From Flavobacteriales bacterium (GTDB taxonomy: Bacteria; Bacteroidota; Bacteroidia; Flavobacteriales_D; CAJJDF01), in the NCBI GenBank assembly GCA_018609055.1, contig JABAYJ010000001.1, forward strand, positions 1 to 64,000: 64,000 nt of DNA, read 5' to 3'. The notes under the pieces are model-generated. The model was not told the DNA's origin and searched no databases. It worked only from the letters and a program-made list of their open reading frames with translations. Of this stretch, positions 47,892-56,620 are shown one piece after another. A program made the translations under genes and the position numbers. Positions within the stretch are counted from its first letter, which is position 1, and every line of letters begins with the position of its first letter.

Positions 47892-47937
47892 TAGATTTAA
47901 AGAAAAAATTACCTTTGAAGTATCATTTAATTTTACA

Positions 47938-48867
47938 TTGAAAATATACCGAAACATAGCTGATTTTAAACCAGAGAAAAAAGTTTTTTTGACTGTTGGT
48001 ACTTTTGATGGAATTCATTTTGGACATCAAAAAATCATTGACTCTCTAAAAAGTCTTGCTAACGAAGAGGATGGCGAATCTGTAATGCTTACTTTTTCTC
48101 CACATCCAAGGTTAGTTTTATTCCCTGAAAACAACAATCTCAAACTAATTAATACTTTAGATGAAAAGATTAATAGACTGGAGAGTTCTGGAATTGACCA
48201 CTTAATAATCTACCCATTTACTAAAGATTTTTCAAGAATCTCAGCACTCGAATACGTTAGAGACTTTTTGGTTAAAGAGATTAAAGTATCTACCCTTATT
48301 ATTGGTTACGACCATCAATTTGGAAGAAACAGAGAGGGAAATTTTGAATACCTTAAAGAACTAAGTGAACTTTATGGGTTTGATGTAAAAGAAATATCTG
48401 CACAGGATATCAATGACATTAATGTGAGCTCTACCAAAATAAGAAAAGCTATCGAATTAGGAGACATTCCTTTGGCTAACGAATATCTTGGCTATACTTT
48501 TCCACTTAAAGGAAAAGTAATCGAAGGAAAAAAACTAGGAAACACTATTGGTTTTCCAACAGCTAATCTTTTAATAGAAGATAAAACTAAAATCATCCCT
48601 AAACCAGGAGCTTATGTGGTTTATGTTGAAGTTGATGGGAACCGATACAAAGCAATGTTAAACATTGGTAAGAATCCTACTATTGACGAAAGTGAGCAAG
48701 AAAAAATTGAAGTGAACTTATTTGATTTTGATGGAAATCTTTATCAAAAAACAATAAAAGTTGAGTTTATTGAAAGGTTACGTGATGAAGTGAAATTCGA
48801 CAGTTTAGATGCTTTAAAAAATCAACTTAGGCTTGATAAAGCTAATTCACTCAAAATTTTGACATAA
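47938..48867 (+). CDS. ribF: Bifunctional riboflavin kinase / FAD synthetase
   Basis: Phosphorylates riboflavin to FMN and adenylylates FMN to FAD. The 309-residue protein starts at TTG (47938): it is the only start giving the expected N-terminus MKIYRNIADFKPEKKVFLTV, and no ATG lies in frame close by. The N-terminal nucleotidyltransferase domain has TVGTFDGIHFGHQKI and SSTKIRKAIELGD. The C-terminal kinase domain has NTIGFPTANL and YKAMLNIGKNPTID. It is divergent from atpD and ends in a hairpin shared with the DUF3078 gene. Confidence 0.95.
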   Translation: MKIYRNIADFKPEKKVFLTVGTFDGIHFGHQKIIDSLKSLANEEDGESVMLTFSPHPRLVLFPENNNLKLINTLDEKINRLESSGIDHLIIYPFTKDFSRISALEYVRDFLVKEIKVSTLIIGYDHQFGRNREGNFEYLKELSELYGFDVKEISAQDINDINVSSTKIRKAIELGDIPLANEYLGYTFPLKGKVIEGKKLGNTIGFPTANLLIEDKTKIIPKPGAYVVYVEVDGNRYKAMLNIGKNPTIDESEQEKIEVNLFDFDGNLYQKTIKVEFIERLRDEVKFDSLDALKNQLRLDKANSLKILT

Positions 48868-48894
48868 AAAAACCCTCTGTTTCCAGAAGGTTTT
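48867..48894. terminator. Terminator between ribF and the DUF3078 gene
   Basis: Hairpin with arms aaaacc-c-tctg and caga-a-ggtttt around a short T-rich loop, with one C/A mismatch, between convergent genes. Confidence 0.6.
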
Positions 48895-48920
48895 AATATT
48901 AAACTTAATAAGTCTATTAT

Positions 48921-49871
48921 TTAAAATTTGTAAGCAAATCCAATATTTAGTACTTCTTTAAATTGCATTTTTGGTCCAGACATATCAAATACTCCATCGT
49001 TATTATCATCAGTAGCGATATTAATATCGTGATCGTAAATTAATGTAGTTCCAATACTTGCGTTAATGTATTTGTTAACCTTCATAGTTAATAATAAATC
49101 CCATAACACATCAACATTTTCTGGTCTATCTAAATAGTTAGAGAAGAAAGTAGCTTGAGACTTCAAGTTAATGTTTTTCATGATATCGTCTTGAAACTTA
49201 ATCATTACTAATCCACCCATTTCATGTCTTACACTTTCGTTAGCTGTTGCTCCATATGCTCCTAAAGCATTTAATGCTGGATCTAAAACTACAGTTCCTC
49301 TGTAAGATACTGGAGCAAAGAATAGAGAAAAAGCACTTGTTGGCTTGTAATCAATACCTATTGCAGCAGTAATATATGCAGGTGACATAATTCTTGAAAT
49401 AAGATTAGTTTGAGCAACTGTTGCAAAACCTGGAGCAAACTGAGATCTAAAGTTTACTAATCCACCGTAATACAATTTCTCATTGTTTTTAAATTGACGT
49501 CCATATTTAGAGTTCAATTCAATTCTATCGTCACTTTTTATAAAAGGTCCATTGGCTTGAGACAATAATCCGTAAGCTAAATCTAAAGAATTATCCCAAG
49601 CAGTTTTTCCTTGTTTGTAGTTTCTAAAAAGACTCAATAAAGAAGTTCCAGAAATAGAACTTTGTCCCCCACCTTGCCAGTTTGATAAAGCTACTTGACC
49701 CATATTAAGTCCAAGTACTCCTCCTTTGCTCCATCCTTCAGCTGCATCTGCATCAGCAGTTGCCAAAACTCCATCAGTTACGTTTTTTGTTGCTTCATCA
49801 GAAGTTTGTTGCGCTTTTGCTGCAGTAGATACTGCAAATAAAGCGACTAAAAATAATACTTTTGTTTTCAC
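48921..49871 (-). CDS. DUF3078 domain-containing outer-membrane protein
   Basis: A 316-residue exported protein. The signal peptide MKTKVLFLVALFAVSTAAKA is followed by a DUF3078-type domain: GWSKGGVLGLNMGQVALSNW, a Gly/Gln/Ser linker, then amphipathic strands such as WDNSLDLAYGLLSQ and FSLFFAPVSYRGTVVLD. It ends in FKEVLNIGFAYKF, the aromatic C-terminus of an outer-membrane barrel. The family is widespread in Bacteroidota and uncharacterised. A lone gene, divergent from rnr. Confidence 0.85.
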   Translation of the reverse strand: MKTKVLFLVALFAVSTAAKAQQTSDEATKNVTDGVLATADADAAEGWSKGGVLGLNMGQVALSNWQGGGQSSISGTSLLSLFRNYKQGKTAWDNSLDLAYGLLSQANGPFIKSDDRIELNSKYGRQFKNNEKLYYGGLVNFRSQFAPGFATVAQTNLISRIMSPAYITAAIGIDYKPTSAFSLFFAPVSYRGTVVLDPALNALGAYGATANESVRHEMGGLVMIKFQDDIMKNINLKSQATFFSNYLDRPENVDVLWDLLLTMKVNKYINASIGTTLIYDHDINIATDDNNDGVFDMSGPKMQFKEVLNIGFAYKF

Positions 49872-50012
49872 AATTTTTTTAAATTAATTGATAATCGATT
49901 TTTTTTGTGCATGAAGTTAAAACAATAATATCGTATCTTTAGCAAGGCAAACGCTATTAAAACTTATAGTTTTGTTAATAAATATCAGATAACACAAAAA
50001 CCAAAGACTCGC

Positions 50013-52151
50013 ATGTCAAACAACAAAGGGAAGAAGCTGAAAAAAAATATTAAGAGAAAAATCATTCAATTTTTAGCTCATTCTAATGGTAAACCATTCA
50101 ATGCTGTTCAAATAGCAAAAGGAATAGGATTTACCCAACCAATACAAAAAAAACAAGTCTCAAAGTTCTTAAGTGAACTGGAACAAGACGGAGAAGTAAC
50201 GAACTCAAGTGGAAACTATACAGTCAACAGTGAAAGCAATTTAGAATCAAGTGAGGCAAGAATAGAATTTACAGCCAAAGGAAGTGCTTACATAATAATT
50301 GAAGATGGAGATGATATATACATCTCAAAAGAAAAAACTAAAAATGCCCTTGATGGTGATTTGGTATCTTTTGTAATGGATGACAATCCTAACAGAAGAA
50401 AGCCTGAAGGAAAAGTAGAAAGAGTAATTGAGAGAAAAAAGACAGAGTTTGTAGGTACATTAGAAATATCAGACAAATTTGCATTTGTAATTACAGATAG
50501 TCGTAAAACTCATGTAGATTTCTTTATTGATTTAAAACACCTTAACAAAGCCAAAAATGGGGATAAGGTAATCGTTAAATTGATGAATTGGCCAGAGAAA
50601 ATGAATTCACCTTTCGGTAAAATCACAAAAATTCTAGGTAAATCTGGAGAGACAAATACTGAAATGAATGCAATAATGGAAGACTTTGAACTTCCATATC
50701 AGTTCCCAGCAGAGATCTTACAAGCAGCAGAAGATGTTGACACAACTATCTCCGCTAAAGAAATTGCAAAAAGAAAAGATTTTAGAGATGTAGATACCTT
50801 AACTATTGATCCATTTGACGCAAAAGATTTTGATGATGCAATTTCTTATAAAGAACTAGAAAATGGAAACATTGAAGTAGGAGTTCATATTGCAGATGTA
50901 TCCCATTATGTAACCAAAGGAACTATTATTGATGACGAAGCTATAGAAAGAGCGACTTCTGTCTATCTAGTAGATAGAGTTGTACCAATGCTTCCTGAAG
51001 TATTATCGAATCAAGTTTGTTCATTAAGACCAAACGAAGAGAAATTAACTTTTTCTGCAGTATTTGAATTAGATAAAGAAGCGAAAATCCAAAAGAGTTG
51101 GTTTGGAAGGACTGTAATAAACTCGAACAGAAGATTTACTTACGAAGAAGCTCAAGAAAGAATTGAAAACAAAGAAGGTGATTACCAAAAAGAGATAAAC
51201 GTTTTAAACGATTTGGCTCAAATAATGAGAGCTAAGAGAATGAATTCGGGAGCTCTTAATATAGAATCTACTGAAGTTAAGTTTATTATAGAAGACGGAA
51301 AGCCTGTTGGAGTAAAACTTAAAACTTCGCAAGAAGCCCACAAGTTAGTGGAGGAGTTTATGTTATTGGCGAACAAAAATGTTTCTAAGTTTATTGGAAT
51401 ACCTAAAAAAGGAGAAGCAAAATATCCTAACATATATAGAATTCACGACAAACCAAGCGAAGACAGAATAGCTGACTTACAAAGATTTGTTAGTGACAAT
51501 GGTTACGAAATAAAAGAAGTAAAAGACAAACCTCTTTCATTTGCATTGAACAATTTATTGACCGAAGCAAAAGAGAATAGAGAATTAAACTTCATTGGAC
51601 CAATGGTAATCCGCTCAATGGCTAAAGCTGTTTATTCAGCAGAAAATATTGGTCACTATGGATTAGCATTTGATTATTACTCTCACTTTACTTCACCAAT
51701 TAGAAGGTATCCAGATTTAATGCTTCATAGGATTTTACAGAACTTTTTGGATAAAAAAGCTCCACATATTACTGAAGATGAAATTGAGCAACAAGCTAAG
51801 TATTTCTCTAACCAAGAGAAAAAAGCTACTGATGCCGAAAGAGCTTCTACTAAGTTTATGCAAGTAGTATTCATGAAAGATAAAGTAGGGCAAGAATTTG
51901 CTGGAACTATATCTGGTGTTACTAGCTACGGTATTTTTGTAGAGATTAACGAAAACAAATGCGAAGGATTAATTCGTACTAATAACATTACTCAAGATCG
52001 TTTTTTCTTCGAAGAAGACGGAAAGAAACTAGTAGGTAAAAAATACGGAGACGAACTTAAAATGGGATCTAAAGTAACCATAGAAATTACTAAAGTAGAT
52101 ATGGTAAACCGAACGATTGATATGAATCTCTCGGATTATGAGAAGGTTTAA
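50013..52151 (+). CDS. rnr: Ribonuclease R
   Basis: Processive 3'-5' exoribonuclease of the RNase II family that degrades structured RNA. The 712-residue protein has a basic N-terminus, a winged-helix segment (AVQIAKGIGFTQPIQKKQVS), cold-shock domains, and the RNB catalytic domain with DPFDAKDFDDAISY, whose Asp residues bind Mg. HIADVSHYVTKGTIIDDEA and YSHFTSPIRRYPDL follow. The C-terminal S1 domain (EFAGTISGVTSYGIFVEINE) is present. The C-terminal Lys-rich tail of E. coli RNase R is absent. It ends before a hairpin and T-run at 52188-52226. Confidence 0.96.
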   Translation: MSNNKGKKLKKNIKRKIIQFLAHSNGKPFNAVQIAKGIGFTQPIQKKQVSKFLSELEQDGEVTNSSGNYTVNSESNLESSEARIEFTAKGSAYIIIEDGDDIYISKEKTKNALDGDLVSFVMDDNPNRRKPEGKVERVIERKKTEFVGTLEISDKFAFVITDSRKTHVDFFIDLKHLNKAKNGDKVIVKLMNWPEKMNSPFGKITKILGKSGETNTEMNAIMEDFELPYQFPAEILQAAEDVDTTISAKEIAKRKDFRDVDTLTIDPFDAKDFDDAISYKELENGNIEVGVHIADVSHYVTKGTIIDDEAIERATSVYLVDRVVPMLPEVLSNQVCSLRPNEEKLTFSAVFELDKEAKIQKSWFGRTVINSNRRFTYEEAQERIENKEGDYQKEINVLNDLAQIMRAKRMNSGALNIESTEVKFIIEDGKPVGVKLKTSQEAHKLVEEFMLLANKNVSKFIGIPKKGEAKYPNIYRIHDKPSEDRIADLQRFVSDNGYEIKEVKDKPLSFALNNLLTEAKENRELNFIGPMVIRSMAKAVYSAENIGHYGLAFDYYSHFTSPIRRYPDLMLHRILQNFLDKKAPHITEDEIEQQAKYFSNQEKKATDAERASTKFMQVVFMKDKVGQEFAGTISGVTSYGIFVEINENKCEGLIRTNNITQDRFFFEEDGKKLVGKKYGDELKMGSKVTIEITKVDMVNRTIDMNLSDYEKV

Positions 52152-52187
52152 AATTCCTTCCAGGAAATAAAAACCCCAAATTTCAAG

Positions 52188-52226
52188 CATCAAATTTCAA
52201 AGCAAATGGGATTTGATGTTTTTTTT
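52188..52226 (+). terminator. Terminator after rnr
   Basis: Inverted repeat catcaaat (52188-52195) / atttgatg (52211-52218) followed by an eight-base T-run. Confidence 0.65.
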
Positions 52227-52237
52227 ATTCAGTTAAC

Positions 52238-52732
52238 CTAGCCAACATCCCATCCAACTTCAATATTGTAAAAAACAACCTTTTCTATTTCAATAGTGTC
52301 TTTAGATATTGGATGTAAGAACTTTAAATCTGTAAGTTTTACTGAAATATATTCTGTATTATATTTTTCTAATTGGTAAGTATTTTCTTGTTCAGTTTTC
52401 TTTTTCGTAGCAGCTATTATTTTCCCCGAAATAATTTTTGCCTCTAATCTTGATTGAGAATTAACATATCGCATACAACTACAGTAATCTATACTTTTTA
52501 TAGAATCTCTATAATTTTTATTATTTCTATATACTTCTAATGCAATATCAACTTGATCTAGATTTAATTCTTGACACTTTCCTTTTAAAGAAACTTTTTC
52601 AAGATTTACATAAAAGGTAATTAATCCTTCTTTCAAACTTTTAAAAACAAAAGCATTCCCACAACCAAATCCTTGTCTTTCTTGGTTTTTAATTATCGAA
52701 TCAAAAAAATTGCAACTCTCATAAACTGATTT
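52238..52732 (-). pseudogene. Unknown protein fragment without a recognisable start codon
   Basis: An open frame on the minus strand from 52732 down to the TAG at 52238. The only near-start is a TTG at 52636, giving 132 residues (EGLITFYVNLEKVSLKGKCQ through VFYNIEVGWDVG). Upstream of it the frame stays open to a TAA at 52735 and reads protein-like text, NQERQGFGCGNAFVFKS, with no ATG. The Cys-rich GFGCGNAFVFKS segment looks like genuine coding sequence from a periplasmic or lipoprotein family, so the true start and signal peptide are probably lost by frameshift or truncation. No family is recognised. A non-ATG start is the alternative. Confidence 0.45.
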
Positions 52733-52844
52733 TTAAAACATAAATATAACTACAGTTAGTCAATTAGTTACAACTATTCAATATTTAAAAACTAATCGAA
52801 AAATCAAATTCTTAATTATCCATTCTCAATTATTCATTATTAGG

Positions 52845-52852
52845 TATCTTTG
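52845..52852 (+). promoter_or_regulatory. leuS -7 promoter box
   Basis: TATCTTTG, 30 bases before the leuS ATG, matches TAnnTTTG. No TTG at the expected distance upstream. Confidence 0.42.
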
Positions 52853-52882
52853 CAAATCGAATAAACACGCAAAGAAAATTCA

Positions 52883-55831
52883 ATGGAATACAATCACAGT
52901 AAGATAGAGAAGAGATGGCAAAAAGAATGGGCAGACAAAAAGACATTTACTGCACAAGAAAATTCTAAAAAACCTAAATTTTATTCTTTAGATATGTTTC
53001 CTTATCCTTCGGGAGCAGGATTGCATGTTGGGCATCCATTGGGTTACATTGCCTCTGATATTTATTCACGCTACAAAAGACTAAAAGGGTATAACGTGTT
53101 GCACCCAATGGGATACGATTCTTTTGGATTACCTGCTGAGCAATATGCTATACAAACAGGACAACATCCTGCGGTTACTACTAAAACAAATGTGGAGCGT
53201 TACCGCCAGCAAATGGACCAAATTGGTTTTTCATTTGATTGGGACAGAGAAGTGAGAACTTCTTCACCTGATTACTACAAATGGACTCAATGGATTTTTA
53301 AGCAATTATTTAATTCTTGGTATAACAAAGCAAACAACAAAGCCGAGAAATTAGAAACACTTACTGCAGTGTTTGAAACAGAAGGTAATGCAACAATAAA
53401 GGCCGCTTGTGAAGAAACAGAAGTTTTTACAGCCGACCAATGGAGTAAATTTACGGAGAAAGAACAGAGCGATATCTTAATGAATTACCGTTTGGCTTTT
53501 ATTTCTAATTCTATGGTAAACTGGTGCCCTGCTTTGGGAACAGTATTGGCAAATGACGAAATAAAAGACGGAGTATCGGAAAGAGGAGGACATCCTGTGG
53601 TGCAAAAATTAATGCGCCAGTGGAGTATGAGAATTACTGCTTATGCAGATCGTTTGATTCAAGGATTGGATACGATTGACTGGAGTGACTCTATAAAGGA
53701 GCAACAAAAGAACTGGATTGGAAAATCTAAAGGAGCTTCTATGTTCTTTGACGTAGATAACTCAGATAAAAAGATTGAAGTTTTTACTACAAGACCTGAT
53801 ACAATTTTTGGTGTGAACTTTATGGTGCTTGCACCAGAACACGAATTGGTAGCAGAAATTACAACTGCTGATCAAAAACAAGCTATTGAGGCTTACATTG
53901 AGCAAGCTAGTTTGAAAACGGAACGTGACAGACAAGCGGATGTAAAAAACATTACGGGAGTTAACACAGGTGCTTTTGCAATTCACCCTTTCACGGGAGA
54001 TAAAGTACAGATCTGGATTGGAGATTACGTATTGGCTGGTTACGGAACTGGAGCTGTAATGGCTGTTCCTGCTGGTGACCAAAGAGATTGGAGTTTTGCT
54101 AATCATTTTGGTATTGAAATAAGAAATATATTTGAAAACGTAGATATTTCTGAAGCAGCTTGCGAAGATAAATCTGCGCTATTGACTAACTCAGATTTCT
54201 TGAATGGATTGAATGCCAAAAAAGGAATTGGAGCAGCAATTAAAGCCATACAAGATAAAGGATGTGGTATAGGAATGACCAATTTTAGATTGAGAGATGC
54301 AATTTTCTCGAGACAAAGATATTGGGGAGAGCCTTTCCCTGTTTATTTCGAAAATGAAATACCTAAAGTAATTGAAGATGAATTTTTACCAATTGAATTG
54401 CCAGAAGTAGAAAAATATTTACCGACTGAAGATGGAGATCCACCTTTGGGGAATGCAAATACTTGGAGTTGGTGTAGAAATAAGAAGATTCTTAAAACGA
54501 ACGACAAACAAAACGGTTCGTGCACTTGGCCAATGGAATTGAACACCATGCCAGGTTGGGCAGGAAGTTCTTGGTATTTCTTACGATATATGGATGCTAA
54601 TAATCCTAATGAATTTGTATCGAGAGAGAAAGCAGATTATTGGGGACAAGTTGATTTATACATTGGAGGAGCAGAACACGCAACAGGACATTTATTGTAC
54701 TCTCGTTTTTGGACTAAGTTCTTGTATGACATGGATTACATTTCTTTTGAAGAGCCTTTCAAGAAATTGATAAATCAAGGAATGATCTTGGGGAGAAGTA
54801 GTTTTGTTTATAGATTAAGTCTTAATGAATTTGAACCAAAAGCTGATATTTCTAAATTACCTCCAGTCTATATTTCAAGAAATTGGATTGATGAAAAGGA
54901 AGGAGAATCTGATGAATTCCTTTTTGAAAAAATTGAACAACTAATTATCAAAGCATACGATAATCTAGGCCTCAAATTAACTTCAATAACTAAGTACGAC
55001 ACAACAAGGTTACCTGTAGACATAAAATTTGTTAGCAATGATATCTTAAACAAAGCAGAAGCAGAAAAAGATCAAAAATATCCAGAATTTTTAACTGCTC
55101 AATTCATCAACAATGAAAACGGAGACTACATTTGCGGAAGCGAAGTAGAAAAAATGAGTAAATCCAAGTATAACGTACAAACTCCAGATGAGTTGGTAGA
55201 GAAATTTGGAGCCGATACATTAAGGTGTTACGAAATGTTCTTGGGACCACTAGAACAAGCAAAACCTTGGGATACCAATGGAATTAGTGGAGTAAATGGG
55301 TTCTTGAAAAAGCTGTGGAGATTATTCCACCAAGGAGAAACATTTACGGTAACGGAAACTGAAGCAGACAAAAAATCGCTTAAAACGTTACACACAGCTA
55401 TCAAGAAAATTACGGAAGATTTAGAAAGATATTCTTTTAATACAATTGTAAGTAACCTGATGATTTGTGTGAATGAATTGCAGTCTCAAAAATGCAACAA
55501 CAAACAAATATTGAGTGAATTATTGGTATTAGCCTCTCCTTACGCTCCGCACATTTGCGAAGAGTTATGGAATAAGCTAGGAAATAGCGAGAGCATTTCT
55601 TTTGCGGCTTGGCCAGTTTTTAACCCAGAACATTTAGTAGAAGCAAATCACAATTATCCAGTATCATTTAATGGTAAAATGAGGTTTATGCTAGAATTAC
55701 CCTCAACTATGCAGAAAGATGACATAGAAAAAGCAGTAATGGCTCACGAGAAAACTGCAGGTTATTTGGATGGAAAAGAACCAAAGAAAATAATCATTGT
55801 GCCTAAAAAGATTGTTAACATAGTGCTATAA
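52883..55831 (+). CDS. leuS: Leucine-tRNA ligase
   Basis: Class Ia synthetase charging tRNA-Leu, with a CP1 editing domain. The 982-residue protein is longer than E. coli LeuRS (860). The HIGH-type motif is YPSGAGLHVGHPLGY near residue 40 and the KMSKS motif is VEKMSKSKYN near residue 755. The editing domain includes VFTTRPDTIFGVNFMVLAPE and GTGAVMAVPAGDQRDW. Two enlargements account for extra length: a ~45-residue insertion early (NKANNKAEKLETLTAVFETE region) and a ~120-residue insertion before KMSKS (from about SSFVYRLSLNEFEPKADISK). Both look like lineage traits of Bacteroidota LeuRS rather than damage. Confidence 0.96.
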   Translation: MEYNHSKIEKRWQKEWADKKTFTAQENSKKPKFYSLDMFPYPSGAGLHVGHPLGYIASDIYSRYKRLKGYNVLHPMGYDSFGLPAEQYAIQTGQHPAVTTKTNVERYRQQMDQIGFSFDWDREVRTSSPDYYKWTQWIFKQLFNSWYNKANNKAEKLETLTAVFETEGNATIKAACEETEVFTADQWSKFTEKEQSDILMNYRLAFISNSMVNWCPALGTVLANDEIKDGVSERGGHPVVQKLMRQWSMRITAYADRLIQGLDTIDWSDSIKEQQKNWIGKSKGASMFFDVDNSDKKIEVFTTRPDTIFGVNFMVLAPEHELVAEITTADQKQAIEAYIEQASLKTERDRQADVKNITGVNTGAFAIHPFTGDKVQIWIGDYVLAGYGTGAVMAVPAGDQRDWSFANHFGIEIRNIFENVDISEAACEDKSALLTNSDFLNGLNAKKGIGAAIKAIQDKGCGIGMTNFRLRDAIFSRQRYWGEPFPVYFENEIPKVIEDEFLPIELPEVEKYLPTEDGDPPLGNANTWSWCRNKKILKTNDKQNGSCTWPMELNTMPGWAGSSWYFLRYMDANNPNEFVSREKADYWGQVDLYIGGAEHATGHLLYSRFWTKFLYDMDYISFEEPFKKLINQGMILGRSSFVYRLSLNEFEPKADISKLPPVYISRNWIDEKEGESDEFLFEKIEQLIIKAYDNLGLKLTSITKYDTTRLPVDIKFVSNDILNKAEAEKDQKYPEFLTAQFINNENGDYICGSEVEKMSKSKYNVQTPDELVEKFGADTLRCYEMFLGPLEQAKPWDTNGISGVNGFLKKLWRLFHQGETFTVTETEADKKSLKTLHTAIKKITEDLERYSFNTIVSNLMICVNELQSQKCNNKQILSELLVLASPYAPHICEELWNKLGNSESISFAAWPVFNPEHLVEANHNYPVSFNGKMRFMLELPSTMQKDDIEKAVMAHEKTAGYLDGKEPKKIIIVPKKIVNIVL

Positions 55832-55895
55832 GCATTCTGAACATCAAATATTTTAACTAAATTGCATATTTAAACAAATCAAAAACTAAAAGAAA

Positions 55896-56471
55896 ATGGG
55901 ACTAGGAAGCTTTATTAAAAATTTATTTGGAGGAGCTAAAGATGCTGCTTCAAGTGCTGCAAATGCAGCAGGAAATGTAGCAAAAGGCGCTACTAATGTT
56001 GCAGGAAACGTAGCAGATGGAGCTGTGAATGTTGCTGGAAAAGTTGCCGATAAAACTGCTGATGTTGCTGACGGAGCCGTTAATGTTGCTGGAAAAGTTG
56101 CTGATAAAACTGCTGATGTTGCTAAAGGTGCAGCTAACGTAGCGGGTGATGCTGTAAAAGGTGCTGCTAACGTAGCAGGAAATGTTGCTGATGGAGCTGC
56201 TAATGTTGCAGGGAATGTAGCTAGCAAAACTGCTGATGTTGCTAAAGGAGCTGCTGCGGCAACTGCTGGAGCTGCAGGAGGAATGATGGACAAAGCTGGA
56301 GACATGTTGGATAGCCTAAAAGATAAAGCAGGTGATGCTTGGGAAGGTGCAAAAGATATTGCTGAAAACATTGGAGACAAAATTGAAGATGTATATGATG
56401 CAGCTAAAGACAAAGTTGAAGATGTTGTTGAAGACATTAAAGATAGATTTGACGGAGACGAAGAAGAATAA
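55896..56471 (+). CDS. Ala-rich amphipathic-repeat (LEA-like) protein
   Basis: A 191-residue, low-complexity, cytosolic protein; no signal peptide. The N-terminus MGLGSFIKNLFGGAKDAASS is a short amphipathic segment. Residues ~25-125 are repeats dominated by Ala, Val, Asp, Lys and Gly. An 18-residue unit, VADGAVNVAGKVADKTAD, occurs twice perfectly in tandem (39-56 and 57-74). Degenerate 11-residue variants follow, such as GDAVKGAANVA and GNVADGAANVA. The C-terminus is strongly acidic (EDVYDAAKDKVEDVVEDIKD, DGDEEE). The pattern resembles group 3 LEA or YtxH-like proteins, which form amphipathic helices on membranes or during desiccation. That role is inference. It has its own strong terminator. 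Confidence 0.8.
   Translation: MGLGSFIKNLFGGAKDAASSAANAAGNVAKGATNVAGNVADGAVNVAGKVADKTADVADGAVNVAGKVADKTADVAKGAANVAGDAVKGAANVAGNVADGAANVAGNVASKTADVAKGAAAATAGAAGGMMDKAGDMLDSLKDKAGDAWEGAKDIAENIGDKIEDVYDAAKDKVEDVVEDIKDRFDGDEEE
56010..56117 (+). repeat. Tandem 54-base repeat (two units) in the LEA-like gene
   Basis: Two tandem units, 56010-56063 and 56064-56117, encode the identical 18-residue peptide but differ at several synonymous third positions. This indicates selection on the peptide rather than a fresh slippage event. Confidence 0.85.
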
Positions 56472-56494
56472 TCTCGAATACTTAAAATAATACT

Positions 56495-56528
56495 AAGCCA
56501 CTTCAACCAAATTGAAGTGGCTTTTTTT
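56495..56528 (+). terminator. Terminator after the LEA-like gene
   Basis: A 12-bp stem aagccacttcaa / ttgaagtggctt with a five-base loop followed by a T-run. Confidence 0.88.
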
Positions 56529-56554
56529 ATGTTACTTTTTCACAATTATAATCT

Positions 56555-56562
56555 TATATTTG
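56555..56562 (+). promoter_or_regulatory. -7 promoter box for the DUF6089 gene
   Basis: TATATTTG matches TAnnTTTG and lies 58 bases before the ATG. No well-placed TTG upstream. Confidence 0.4.
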
Positions 56563-56620
56563 TCCTCTATTAAAATAGGCTGTAAGCAATAATATGCATG
56601 ACCTAACGTAATATGAACCT

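Noticed and set aside
49905..49941. Possible rnr promoter with TTG at 49905 and TATCTTTA at 49934
   Set aside because: The -7 box ends in A, not G, and the spacer is 26 bases, outside the usual range.
56010..56250. Possible CRISPR or minisatellite because of short tandem repeats
   Set aside because: Units are in frame, vary mainly at synonymous sites and lack spacers; they encode a helical repeat protein.
55886..56506. 206-residue open frame antisense to the LEA-like repeat gene
   Set aside because: It is the complement of Ala/Val-rich repeat codons, giving a Ser/Ala/Pro-rich shadow. It has no start context and would run through the terminator hairpin.
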